A stretch of 15,863 nucleotides of DNA from an uncultured Candidatus Methylacidiphilales bacterium (GTDB taxonomy: Bacteria; Verrucomicrobiota; Verrucomicrobiia; Methylacidiphilales; CALFVM01), in NCBI GenBank assembly GCA_937928665.1, contig CALFVM010000006.1, positions 1 to 15,863 of the forward strand. Reading direction: 5' to 3'. Within the stretch, counting starts at the first letter, position 1. Every line of letters starts with the position of its first letter. The position numbers and the translations under genes are program-made. Positions 6,785-13,533 of this stretch are shown here, piece by piece. The notes under the pieces were generated by a model. That model saw nothing but the letters and a program-made list of their open reading frames with translations. It searched no databases and was not told where the DNA came from.

Positions 6785-8004
6785 CACCCACCGCGGGACG
6801 TAAACCGGGCAAGATCGAGTTCGGCCTCGCCCTCCTGCCCGCGCTGTTCTTCGCCATCGCCCTGGCCTTAGTGATTGATTGGAGCCGACCGGGCTTCTGG
6901 GCTTCCGGAGAACCCATGTCGGGCGACCTCATTCAACATTATGCCGCCGGAGTCTTTCTCAAGGAAGGACGCGAGACCGAACTTTACCGGGGGTTCAAAG
7001 TGGGCGAATGGATCACCGAAAAAACCGCCGAACTTCAGCCGGGCTCCACCTACACGGTCGTCCGATTCAACTACGTTTACAGTCCGCTCTGCGCCGGGAT
7101 CTCCCGCGCGTTTGTCGCACTGCCCTTTCCCCCGCTCACCTGGGCGTGGCTGGCCGGATGTTTTTTGGCCTACGGTGCCGCCATCTACTGGCTGGCCCGG
7201 TCCGGGGTTTTTGCCCCTCGTTTCCGCGTGATCGACGCCCTTTGGCTGGCCGGATTTCCCAGCTTTTTCCTCGTCCTCGTCCCCATGCAAAACACCACCC
7301 TCACCCTGGCCATCGCCGCCGCTTCGGGCTGGTGGCTTCACCTGGGTCGCCCTTTCTGGGCCGGATTCCTTTTCGCTTGCGCGTCTTACAAGCCGCAACT
7401 TCTCCCCCTGGTCGCTGGCTTTGTTTTTCTCTGTGGTGGCTGGCGTTTTGCCTTTGGCGTCGGGCTCGGGGGCCTTGCCTGGCTGGCCCTCGGCATCCTG
7501 TGGCTCGGCTGGCCCATTCACGCCCTCTGGATCGAGAGCCTGACCAACATGGCAGATGGCACCCAGTTCCAGCGCGAGGGCCTTAACCAATCGTGGCGCG
7601 GTTTCTTCCTGTCCTGGCCTCTCACCGCCCACGCCGCTACCTGGCTCTGGGCCGCCGTCGCCATCGCCCTGACCGGCACCACCTGGGGGTTGACCCGCCG
7701 CTGGTCGAGCCGGGGTGGCCAACCCGCTGACCCCCTTTGGATCGCCCTGACCTGGTGGCTCCTCGTCTCCCCCTACGTCGGGCACTATGAATTGCTCCTC
7801 GGCATCCCCTGGTGGTTCCGCTTCATGCGCTCGGCTTCTGATTGGAGCGGACGCGCCCTGGCCAGCCTGTACTGGATCGCATCCGCCGCCTCCATCGCTG
7901 GTTTGGCCCACGACGGCCTCAACCTTTCCGCACCACTCCTCACCGTTTGGCTCCTCGGCACTCTGATCCGGCTCAACCAGCAAACCCATCCATCCGCGCC
8001 ATAA
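6772..8004 (+). CDS. GT87-type polytopic glycosyltransferase, copy 2
   Basis: A 410-aa multi-pass membrane protein and a diverged paralogue of the gene just upstream. Seen: first membrane segment about 16-35; SGDLIQHYAAG (50-60) with Asp52 aligned to Asp46 of copy 1; FNYVYSPLCAG (99-109); QNTTLTLAIA; ACASYKPQLLP; LWIESLTNM followed by SWRGFF; and SPYVGHYELLLGIP. Copy 1 has the matching AWIESLIGI, PWRGFI and SPHVKPYDLILAIP, so motif order is fully conserved while most other positions differ. The family is inferred to transfer sugars from a lipid carrier in the periplasm. The 13-bp spacing from copy 1 and 2-bp spacing to the next gene show one transcription unit. The ATG at 6772 is the natural start, just after the copy 1 stop; a weak AGGG lies upstream inside a predicted hairpin. 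Confidence 0.87.
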   Translation: MEGHPPTAGRKPGKIEFGLALLPALFFAIALALVIDWSRPGFWASGEPMSGDLIQHYAAGVFLKEGRETELYRGFKVGEWITEKTAELQPGSTYTVVRFNYVYSPLCAGISRAFVALPFPPLTWAWLAGCFLAYGAAIYWLARSGVFAPRFRVIDALWLAGFPSFFLVLVPMQNTTLTLAIAAASGWWLHLGRPFWAGFLFACASYKPQLLPLVAGFVFLCGGWRFAFGVGLGGLAWLALGILWLGWPIHALWIESLTNMADGTQFQREGLNQSWRGFFLSWPLTAHAATWLWAAVAIALTGTTWGLTRRWSSRGGQPADPLWIALTWWLLVSPYVGHYELLLGIPWWFRFMRSASDWSGRALASLYWIASAASIAGLAHDGLNLSAPLLTVWLLGTLIRLNQQTHPSAP

Positions 8005-8006
8005 CC

Positions 8007-9323
8007 ATGTCCAGCCCGCCCTTGAACCCCACCCTCTCCTTCGATTCCAACCAACGCTTCGCCTGCCGCGATTGCCCGGCCCGCTGCTGTAAAAACTGGT
8101 CGCTCACCGCCACAGCGTCCGAGGTCCAATCCCTTCTCGCCCTCCCCTGGGTCCGGGAGCGGTTGGCCGCGGCCGGTTGCCAACCCGAGCGCATCGGCGG
8201 ACGCACCAGCCCAGCATACCGTCTTCCCATGAGGGTCAAAGGCCGCGACCTCCGCTGCGTGTTTCTCGACGACGACGATCTCTGCTCCATTCACCGGCGC
8301 GAAGGGCACGAGAAACTCCCTGCCATCTGCCAGTCTTTCCCCTTCAGCTTCGTCCGCGAGCGGACCGGCCTCACCCATGCCAGCCTCTCCACCTATTGCC
8401 CCTCGATTCGCGATAACTATGGCGAGCCGCTCGCACCTCAGCTTCCGTCCAAACTTCAACAAGCCTCTCCTTTCATTGTCCAACTTCCTGAAACCCTCCC
8501 TCTCGGACCTCACCTGATCGCCCAGACCGACTTCATCCAACTCGCTGATTTCTGGGCCGATGCCCTCCATTCCGGCCCGCCCCTCGCCCACGTCATCGGA
8601 GCCATCCGGGATCATCTCACGATGCTCCAGGACACCCTCGGCCCGTCTGATTGCGGCCCAAACCGGCCCGTGCCTCTCCCTGAAAACGTTTTGTCTGATG
8701 GCCGAACGCTGCTCCCGGACCTGCTGAAACAACAATCGGTCCGCGTGGGTGTCTATCAACCTGGCCTTTTCCCATTCCCGACCCGTGGCATCCTCGCCTC
8801 CCTCCTCTTGACTCTCGCCTACCCCACCTTCCGCGCCATCGTCGAACCCCGGCCCTACCGATTCCTCCCCGGCATCGTTCGGAATGTGCTCGGTTTTGCC
8901 ACCGGCTCCTTTCCCCTCACCCTGGAGGGCATCGATCAACCGGTTCGGTTCGATATCTCTGCCTGGAAGGTGCGCGGACCTCAGCCTGAACACGAGCCTC
9001 TCATTCGCGCCACCCTGACCGCCGGACTCCGTTCCCGGCTCCATTTCGCGCGTGCGGAGTCTCTGCCCGAGGTGCTTTTCCTCCTCGCCGGCGGGCTCGC
9101 CATCATTCATCTCTACGCCCGACTCCGCGCTGCCGCCGACCACCGCACCGCCGTCCACGACGACGATGTCCGGCAGGCCGTTGCCATCGCCGACAAAGTC
9201 TGTCTCCGTCACGGCAACCTCCTGCGAGTGCTCTCCGCCAGCCGTGCCGTCCTCGGAACTTTGGCCAGCCTCCCCAACGCCCACGAACGGCTCCTCACCG
9301 CCTGCCTGCCCGATCCCCGATAA
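8007..9323 (+). CDS. FliB/YkgJ-type cysteine-cluster protein (flagellin lysine-N-methylase-like)
   Basis: 438 aa. The N-terminal 135 residues carry the YkgJ/FliB cysteine signature: CRDCPARCC (Cys20, 23, 27, 28), RCVFL (Cys84), LCSIHRREGHEKLPAIC (Cys93, Cys108), FPFSF, and Cys131. Family knowledge: these cysteines are thought to bind a metal or Fe-S centre, and FliB of Salmonella methylates flagellin lysines. The remaining about 300 residues are mostly helical with no further motif I recognise; the length is close to FliB proteins. The start is ATG 8007, two bases after the stop of GT87 copy 2, so the two are probably translated together. No flagellar gene is in the window, so methylation of flagellin is not supported by context; another surface-protein substrate, or a metal-binding role alone, is equally possible. 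The gene ends at a terminator hairpin shared with convergent rnpB. Confidence 0.85.
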   Translation: MSSPPLNPTLSFDSNQRFACRDCPARCCKNWSLTATASEVQSLLALPWVRERLAAAGCQPERIGGRTSPAYRLPMRVKGRDLRCVFLDDDDLCSIHRREGHEKLPAICQSFPFSFVRERTGLTHASLSTYCPSIRDNYGEPLAPQLPSKLQQASPFIVQLPETLPLGPHLIAQTDFIQLADFWADALHSGPPLAHVIGAIRDHLTMLQDTLGPSDCGPNRPVPLPENVLSDGRTLLPDLLKQQSVRVGVYQPGLFPFPTRGILASLLLTLAYPTFRAIVEPRPYRFLPGIVRNVLGFATGSFPLTLEGIDQPVRFDISAWKVRGPQPEHEPLIRATLTAGLRSRLHFARAESLPEVLFLLAGGLAIIHLYARLRAAADHRTAVHDDDVRQAVAIADKVCLRHGNLLRVLSASRAVLGTLASLPNAHERLLTACLPDPR

Positions 9324-9333
9324 ATCCAAAAGG

Positions 9334-9367
9334 CGGGGGCACCCCCCTCTGTCGGAAGGTGCCCCCG
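9334..9367 (-). terminator. Intrinsic terminator of rnpB
   Basis: A perfect 10-bp inverted repeat (CGGGGGCACC at 9334-9343, GGTGCCCCCG at 9358-9367) with a 14-nt loop. Read on the minus strand it directly follows the RNase P RNA and is followed by CCTTTTGG, a short U-rich run. It also lies 10 bp after the stop of the convergent FliB-like gene and may stop readthrough in both directions. Confidence 0.85.
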
Positions 9368-9753
9368 TGACTGGCGATAAGCCGAATTCTGTCCGGCCCG
9401 ATTTCCCGGGCCTGGGCGGTCATTTCTCTCGCCGCATGACTGCGACGGCCCGCTTGCGCGGACTGCGTTCAACCCGGGGGCGATCCCGCTTGCACGGGAA
9501 CGGGCGGGCAACCCCACCCCCTGTTTGATCTTGCACCGTCCGGGGTTTATCCTGCCCCCTCGATTGCTCTCGGGGCGGTGGGCTCTTACCCCACCGTTTC
9601 ACCCTTGCCTCCCGCATGCGGGAGGCGGTCTTTTCTCTGTGACACTTTCCGTCGCCGGTCCCTCGCGGAACCTGCGCCCACCCTTTCAAGTGGCGGACTG
9701 CCCTGCGGTGTTCGGACTTTCCTCTCGGTTAACCCGAGCGACCACCTGCCGTC
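9368..9753 (-). ncRNA. rnpB: RNase P RNA, bacterial class A
   Basis: Catalytic RNA that matures the 5' end of pre-tRNAs. Read on the minus strand it contains, in order: GAGGAAAGTCCG (5' half of the P4 core), ACAGAGAAAAGACCGCC, AAGGGTGAAACGGTGGGGTAAGAG (the P10-P11 core, nearly identical to E. coli M1 RNA), TGCAAGATCAAACAGGG, and ACAGAATTCGGCTTATC (3' half of P4). P12 is a perfect palindromic hairpin at 9607-9626. Two stems capped by GCAA tetraloops match the P16-P18 region. P1 (9751-9753 and inner pairs with 9369-9375) and P2 can be paired. P3 looks unusually short: CTCGG/CCGAG with a 5-nt loop. Ends are set by the P1 pairing, the promoter at 9757-9786 and the terminator at 9334-9367; 5' end accuracy is a few nucleotides. 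Several overlapping reading frames here are spurious. Confidence 0.97.
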
Positions 9754-9756
9754 TAG

Positions 9757-9786
9757 ATGATAGCCCCACCCGCTGCCTTTCCGCAA
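9757..9786 (-). promoter_or_regulatory. Promoter of rnpB
   Basis: On the minus strand TTGCGG (9786-9781) and TATCAT (9762-9757) are 18 nt apart. The expected transcription start, about 4-8 nt downstream, coincides with the P1 5' arm of the RNase P RNA near 9753-9750. The independent agreement of promoter and RNA end supports both. Confidence 0.7.
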
Positions 9787-9859
9787 GCAGCTTGAGCACC
9801 GGCCTTGAAAACCGCCTGATCCATTTGCCCCCGGCTCAACCCCGGCTATCTTGCTGCGC

Positions 9860-10504
9860 ATGGAACTCCCCGAACGTCTGGCCGACGCCTACATCCGACA
9901 CCTTCTCCTTCACGGAACCGAACCGCCCTCCGTCTTTGCCTTTTGCGAGGCCAATGGCGTGACCGAGGGCGAGTTCTACCGCCATTTTTCCTCATTCGCG
10001 CACCTCGAAGACACCTACTGGACCAAATGGGCCAACGACATCATCTGGGCCGCAGCCAGCGGGCCGGAGTATGCCGGATTTAACGCCCGCCAGCGTTTCC
10101 TGACTTTTGGCTACGTTCTTTTTGAACAAGCCCTCGACCGGCGTTCCCTCCTTCTTCTCCGTTTTGGCGGAATTACACCGGCCTGCAACCCCTGCTGGCT
10201 CAACGGCTTTGCCGCCCGGAGCAGGGCCCACTTCAAAGACCTTATCGACTTCGGCTCGGGCTCCGGCGAAATCGCCCCACGCGGCAACCTCCGCTCGCTT
10301 TACCCGGAAGGCCTTTACCGCGTCGTCCGCACCGCCATCAGCTTCCACCTGCGCGACACCAGCCCCGGCTTCGAACGAACCGATGCCTACTGGGAAAAAT
10401 CGGTCCACTTCGCCTTCGACCTTATCAGCTCCGGGGCGGTCGATTCAGCCTTCGACCTGGCCAAGTTTCTCCTGCCTCAAGTCACCGGCAAGGCAGGGAG
10501 TTAA
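9860..10504 (+). CDS. TetR-fold protein paired with an ABC1 kinase
   Basis: 214 aa. The N-terminal 50 residues fit a TetR helix-turn-helix: FAFCEANGVTEGEFYRHFSSFAHLEDTYW (residues 26-54), with the GVxxGxxYRHF turn typical of TetR proteins. The rest is helical and resembles the TetR C-terminal domains found beside AarF/ABC1 kinases in Bacteroidota and Verrucomicrobiota (from memory, not searched). It could be a repressor of its own operon, or a non-regulatory TetR-fold lipid-binding protein like COQ9. Start: ATG 9860; a TTG at 9851 is less likely. The ABC1 kinase gene follows after 4 bp, and its likely Shine-Dalgarno (GGGAG) lies in the last codons of this gene, so the two are coupled. The gene is divergent from rnpB and shares its roughly 105-bp upstream region; no convincing + strand promoter could be picked. 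Confidence 0.83.
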   Translation: MELPERLADAYIRHLLLHGTEPPSVFAFCEANGVTEGEFYRHFSSFAHLEDTYWTKWANDIIWAAASGPEYAGFNARQRFLTFGYVLFEQALDRRSLLLLRFGGITPACNPCWLNGFAARSRAHFKDLIDFGSGSGEIAPRGNLRSLYPEGLYRVVRTAISFHLRDTSPGFERTDAYWEKSVHFAFDLISSGAVDSAFDLAKFLLPQVTGKAGS

Positions 10505-10508
10505 GATC

Positions 10509-11837
10509 ATGTCGGCACCCTCTACTCCCGGCCAGGATCGGATCGCTGACACCCCGTTGAGCCGCGGTGCCGCCCTCGCTGCCACCGGTGCCAAGGTCGG
10601 CCTGAATTACCTCAAGCATTACGCCCGCAAAGCCGTGCGGGGGGAATCCGACCCGGCTATTCTCCATCAGGCCAACGCCACCGAAGTTTACGCCACGTTC
10701 AGTTCCCTCAAAGGCGGTCCGCTCAAGGTAGCCCAGATGCTCAGCATCGATCAAAACCTTCTTCCCCCGGCCTACGCTTCACTCTTCGCCCAGGCCCAAT
10801 ATTCCGCCCCGCCCCTCTCTTACCCTCTTGTCGCCCGGACGTTCCGCCGCGAACTCGGTCGCGGCCCTCTTGATCTCTTCGACACCTTCTCCCCGGAGGC
10901 CGCTCACGGAGCCTCGATCGGTCAGGTTCACCTCGCCACCAAAAACGGACATCGCTTCGCCGTAAAGGTCCAATACCCCGGCGTCGCGGAAAGTCTTCGC
11001 TCCGACCTCGCCCTCGTCAAACCACTCGCTCTCCAAATCATGGGCGTGGAGGAACGTGACGTGGCCGGGTTCATTCGCGAAGTCGAAACGCGCCTGCTGG
11101 AGGAAACGGATTATACCCTGGAACTCCGGCGTGGCCTCGAAATCGCCCGCGCCTGTCGTTCCATCCCCGGACTCCGCTTTCCCCGTTACTACGAAGAACT
11201 TTCCTCGAAAAAAGTTCTGACCATGGACTGGATCGACGGCAAAACGCTCGACACGTTCGCGGACTCCGACGCTCCGCAGGATCTCCGCGACCGGATCGGC
11301 CAGGCACTCTGGGACTTTTATGACTTCCAGATGCATCACCTCCGCCTGTTCCATGCCGACCCGCATCCCGGCAATTTCCTTGTTTCTGGCCAGACCCTCG
11401 CTGCCCTCGATTTCGGCTGCACCAAACAAATCGATGAAGCTTTCTATCGCGCGAACTTCCGCTTCCTCGACCCCGACTTGCTCCACGACGACCATGCCCT
11501 GGTCGTCGCCCTGGAAAATCTCAACGTCCTTCAACCCGGAGACAATGATGAGTTCCGCCTGGCCATGCTCACCATCGTCCGGCCTTCCGTCGAGCTGCTC
11601 GCCCGGCCTTTCCGCGAAGAGTTCTTTGATTTCGGTGATTCCGGATTCATGCGCTCGATTTACGACCTCGGCGAACAAAGCCGGACCGATTCCATCCTGC
11701 GCAAGGCACGCGGTGCTCGTGGCTCCCCTCATTCCATCTACGTTAACCGCGCCTACTTCGGCCTCTACAGCCTCCTCTCCCGGCTCCGGAGCCGCGTCCG
11801 GACCGCCCGCACCGCCCCGGAAGCCTGCGCGGCCTGA
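10509..11837 (+). CDS. ABC1/AarF/UbiB-family atypical kinase
   Basis: 442-aa protein-kinase-like ATPase. The family (bacterial UbiB, eukaryotic COQ8) supports ubiquinone biosynthesis or lipid handling at membranes. Seen: SSLKGGPLKVAQMLS (residues 65-79), the KxGQ-region signature, here with Ala in place of Gly (KVAQ); GASIGQVH (134-141), the modified nucleotide loop; AVKVQYPGV with Lys153; EETDYTLE (198-205); HADPHPGN (282-289), the catalytic loop; and LDFG (300-303), the metal-binding DFG. All kinase-fold residues seem present. Unlike E. coli UbiB, I see no C-terminal transmembrane pair; the C-terminus is basic (RLRSRVRTAR). The start ATG 10509 has a GGGAG upstream at suitable spacing, in the end of the TetR-fold gene. 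The neighbour suggests a two-gene module. No quinone biosynthesis gene lies in the window, so a role other than ubiquinone is possible. Confidence 0.93.
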   Translation: MSAPSTPGQDRIADTPLSRGAALAATGAKVGLNYLKHYARKAVRGESDPAILHQANATEVYATFSSLKGGPLKVAQMLSIDQNLLPPAYASLFAQAQYSAPPLSYPLVARTFRRELGRGPLDLFDTFSPEAAHGASIGQVHLATKNGHRFAVKVQYPGVAESLRSDLALVKPLALQIMGVEERDVAGFIREVETRLLEETDYTLELRRGLEIARACRSIPGLRFPRYYEELSSKKVLTMDWIDGKTLDTFADSDAPQDLRDRIGQALWDFYDFQMHHLRLFHADPHPGNFLVSGQTLAALDFGCTKQIDEAFYRANFRFLDPDLLHDDHALVVALENLNVLQPGDNDEFRLAMLTIVRPSVELLARPFREEFFDFGDSGFMRSIYDLGEQSRTDSILRKARGARGSPHSIYVNRAYFGLYSLLSRLRSRVRTARTAPEACAA

Positions 11838-11869
11838 CACGCTCAAACCCCGCCGCCGCCACCGCGCCT

Positions 11870-11883
11870 CCGCCCGAGGGCGG
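11870..11883. terminator. Small GC hairpin after the ABC1 kinase gene
   Basis: CCGCC/GGCGG with a CGAG tetraloop, 32 bp after the kinase stop codon. There is no T-run after it, so termination is only suggested by position. Confidence 0.3.
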
Positions 11884-11920
11884 GCTGCCGACAGGTCCGA
11901 AAAAGTTACTGAAGTTTGAT

Positions 11921-11948
11921 TTGCGGCCCACGCATTTTCGGATAGGCT
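11921..11948 (+). promoter_or_regulatory. Possible promoter of the TPR gene
   Basis: TTGCGG (11921-11926) and TAGGCT (11943-11948) are 16 nt apart and end 22 nt before the ATG at 11971. The -35 box is identical to that of the rnpB promoter. The -10 match is weak. Confidence 0.35.
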
Positions 11949-11970
11949 ATCAGGTTCAGAAGAAAACGAA

Positions 11971-12594
11971 ATGCAGCCCACCCCTTATTCGGACGAGCCG
12001 CGAATCCTCGACGATTCCGGCGAAGCCTTTTTCGAACAACACAAAATCACCATCGCAGCCGGTGCCGCCGTCCTCATTGTCGGCATCATCGGTGCCCTCT
12101 GGTTCTGGCAAGCGCAGGAAAGCCGCAACCTCGCCGCCCTTGAACGCTTTTCCCAGGCGGAAACTCCCGAAGCGTGGCGGGAAGTCGTTGACACCTACCC
12201 CGGCACCCCCGCCGCCGCCATGGCCACCCTCAAGCTCGCCAACCAGGCCCAGCAGGACGGTGCCTTCGACCTTGCCGCCTCGACCTATGCCAACTTTTTA
12301 AACGCTTACCCCGGGCATCCCATCGCCCCGGCCGCCGAATTCGCCCAGGGTCGAAGCTTGCAGGCAGCCGGAAAACCCAATGAAGCTGTGCCGATCTTCG
12401 AAGCCATCCTGGCCGCGAAGCCCCAGCACCCCTTCTTCGGTGGTGCCAGCGTCAGCCTTGCCGAAATCTATCTCGCCTCCGGGAAAACTCGCGAAGCCAA
12501 ACAAATCCTCGATAACTTCCTCGCCCAGGACATCCGCAGCAGCTACACCGGAACCGCTCGCACATTGATGGCTCAAATCAACGCGACCCCTTGA
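11971..12594 (+). CDS. Membrane-anchored TPR protein (YfgM-like layout)
   Basis: 207 aa. About 25 cytoplasmic residues, then one transmembrane segment (about 26-47, ITIAAGAAVLIVGIIGALWF), then a periplasmic helical domain. From residue 60 the helices follow TPR spacing: AAMATLKLANQAQQDGAFDLAASTYANFLNAYP, AAEFAQGRSLQAAGKPNEAVPIFEAIL, and SLAEIYLASGKTREAKQILDNFL. This N-in, single-anchor, TPR-out layout matches YfgM/TPR_21-type proteins, which in E. coli associate with the SecYEG translocon and periplasmic chaperones. Assignment to YfgM itself is not certain; general TPR scaffold proteins look the same. The ATG at 11971 is supported by the anchor position. The gene stands 133 bp after the ABC1 kinase gene and 70 bp before the sugar kinase, so it is probably transcribed from its own promoter. 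Confidence 0.8.
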   Translation: MQPTPYSDEPRILDDSGEAFFEQHKITIAAGAAVLIVGIIGALWFWQAQESRNLAALERFSQAETPEAWREVVDTYPGTPAAAMATLKLANQAQQDGAFDLAASTYANFLNAYPGHPIAPAAEFAQGRSLQAAGKPNEAVPIFEAILAAKPQHPFFGGASVSLAEIYLASGKTREAKQILDNFLAQDIRSSYTGTARTLMAQINATP

Positions 12595-12608
12595 ATGTTC
12601 ACAGATCG

Positions 12609-12654
12609 TCCGGGTGCCAGCTTCCGTCATTGACTTAAACCCGGATCACGGAAG
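12609..12654 (+). promoter_or_regulatory. Interleaved inverted repeats over the sugar kinase Shine-Dalgarno
   Basis: Stem A: TCCGGGT (12609-12615) with ACCCGGA (12639-12645). Stem B: CTTCCGT (12621-12627) with ACGGAAG (12648-12654). Both are perfect 7-bp pairs and they interleave, so they exclude each other or form a loose pseudoknot. Stem B covers the likely Shine-Dalgarno GGAAGGG (12650-12656) of the gene starting at 12665. Function is a prediction. Confidence 0.35.
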
Positions 12655-12664
12655 GGTTGAGACC

Positions 12665-13525
12665 GTGAACAAACCCGCCATCGCCTGCTTTGGCGAAATG
12701 CTCTGGGACTGCCTGCCCGATGGTCTTTTCCCCGGCGGTGCCCCCATGAACGTCGCTGTTCATCTCGCCGCCCTCAACCGCCCCGCGCTCATGATCTCCG
12801 CCGTGGGCGATGACTTCCTCGGCCGCGAACTTCTCCGACGCCTCACCCTGCGCAAGGTGGACACCTCCGCTGTGGCCCTTCACCCGGATATTGAAACCGG
12901 AGTCGTCCTGGCCTCCATCGACGCGAGCGGTAATGCCACGTATGATCTCCTTGAGGGGGTTGCCTGGGACCACATCCACCTGCCTCCCGATCTTCTCCGA
13001 CCCCTCGCCGCTGTTGTTTTCGGCTCCCTCGCCCTCCGGTCCCATCACAACCGCGCCGCCCTTGGCGCCCTCTTGGACAAGGCCGACCCCAACACGTTGC
13101 GCGTCTTCGACGTCAACCTGCGCCCTCCGTTTGATTCCCTTGATCGCGTTCGTGATTGGGCTTGCCGCGCCAACCTTCTGAAAATGAATGAGCACGAGGC
13201 CGCGCGGTTGAGTGGAAAAGAAGGCCAACCTGAATGGCTTGCTCGCGATTTGGCGGCCAGCCATCCCGGTTCCGCCATTTGCATCACCGCTGGAAGCCGC
13301 GGCGCCGGGCTTCTTCGCGACGATCAATGGACTTGGGCCGATGCGCCGGCCATCGAAGTCGCTGACACCGTCGGCGCAGGCGACTCATTCCTCGCCGCCC
13401 TTATCGATGGCTGGCTTCGCCATGAAGCCCCGTCCACCACCCTAGCCCGGGCTGTCCGGGTCGCTGCCTTTGTTGCCTCGGCCCGGGGCGCGACCCCTGA
13501 CTTACCCGACTACCTGCGGGCTTGA
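12665..13525 (+). CDS. PfkB-family carbohydrate kinase (fructokinase-like)
   Basis: Ribokinase/PfkB-fold enzyme that phosphorylates a sugar with ATP. Seen: AIACFGEMLWDCLPDG at the N-terminus, as in bacterial fructokinases; GGAPMNVAVHLA (24-35), signature 1 and sugar-binding region; VGDDFLGRELL (47-57); FDVNLRPP (148-155); KMNEHEA (173-179); and DTVGAGDSFLAA (234-245), signature 2 with catalytic base Asp240 and the anion hole. I chose GTG 12665 (286 aa) because GGAAGGG lies 8 nt upstream and similarity begins at once; a longer in-frame GTG at 12614 would add 17 residues without family similarity. Fructose is the best guess from the FGE-W-LPDG start, but 2-keto-3-deoxygluconate or another ketose cannot be ruled out. 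The NAD(P)HX repair gene starts 8 bp after the stop. Confidence 0.9.
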   Translation: MNKPAIACFGEMLWDCLPDGLFPGGAPMNVAVHLAALNRPALMISAVGDDFLGRELLRRLTLRKVDTSAVALHPDIETGVVLASIDASGNATYDLLEGVAWDHIHLPPDLLRPLAAVVFGSLALRSHHNRAALGALLDKADPNTLRVFDVNLRPPFDSLDRVRDWACRANLLKMNEHEAARLSGKEGQPEWLARDLAASHPGSAICITAGSRGAGLLRDDQWTWADAPAIEVADTVGAGDSFLAALIDGWLRHEAPSTTLARAVRVAAFVASARGATPDLPDYLRA

Positions 13526-13533
13526 TCTCCTTC

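Noticed and set aside
6868..7989. 373-codon minus-strand frame under GT87 copy 2
   Set aside because: Low-complexity Gly/Pro/Glu translation with no family similarity; the plus frame has conserved membrane motifs.
7785..9329. 514-codon minus-strand open frame across the FliB-like gene
   Set aside because: It lies antisense to clear coding sequence, is rich in Gly and Glu with no domain, and overlaps the end of GT87 copy 2. It is a composition artefact.
9420..9689. Short open frames within 9368-9753 on both strands
   Set aside because: The region is RNase P RNA, identified by several conserved core segments, so these frames are not genes.
10779..11981. 400-codon minus-strand frame under the ABC1 kinase
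   Set aside because: The kinase motifs on the plus strand are complete, and the antisense product resembles no known fold.
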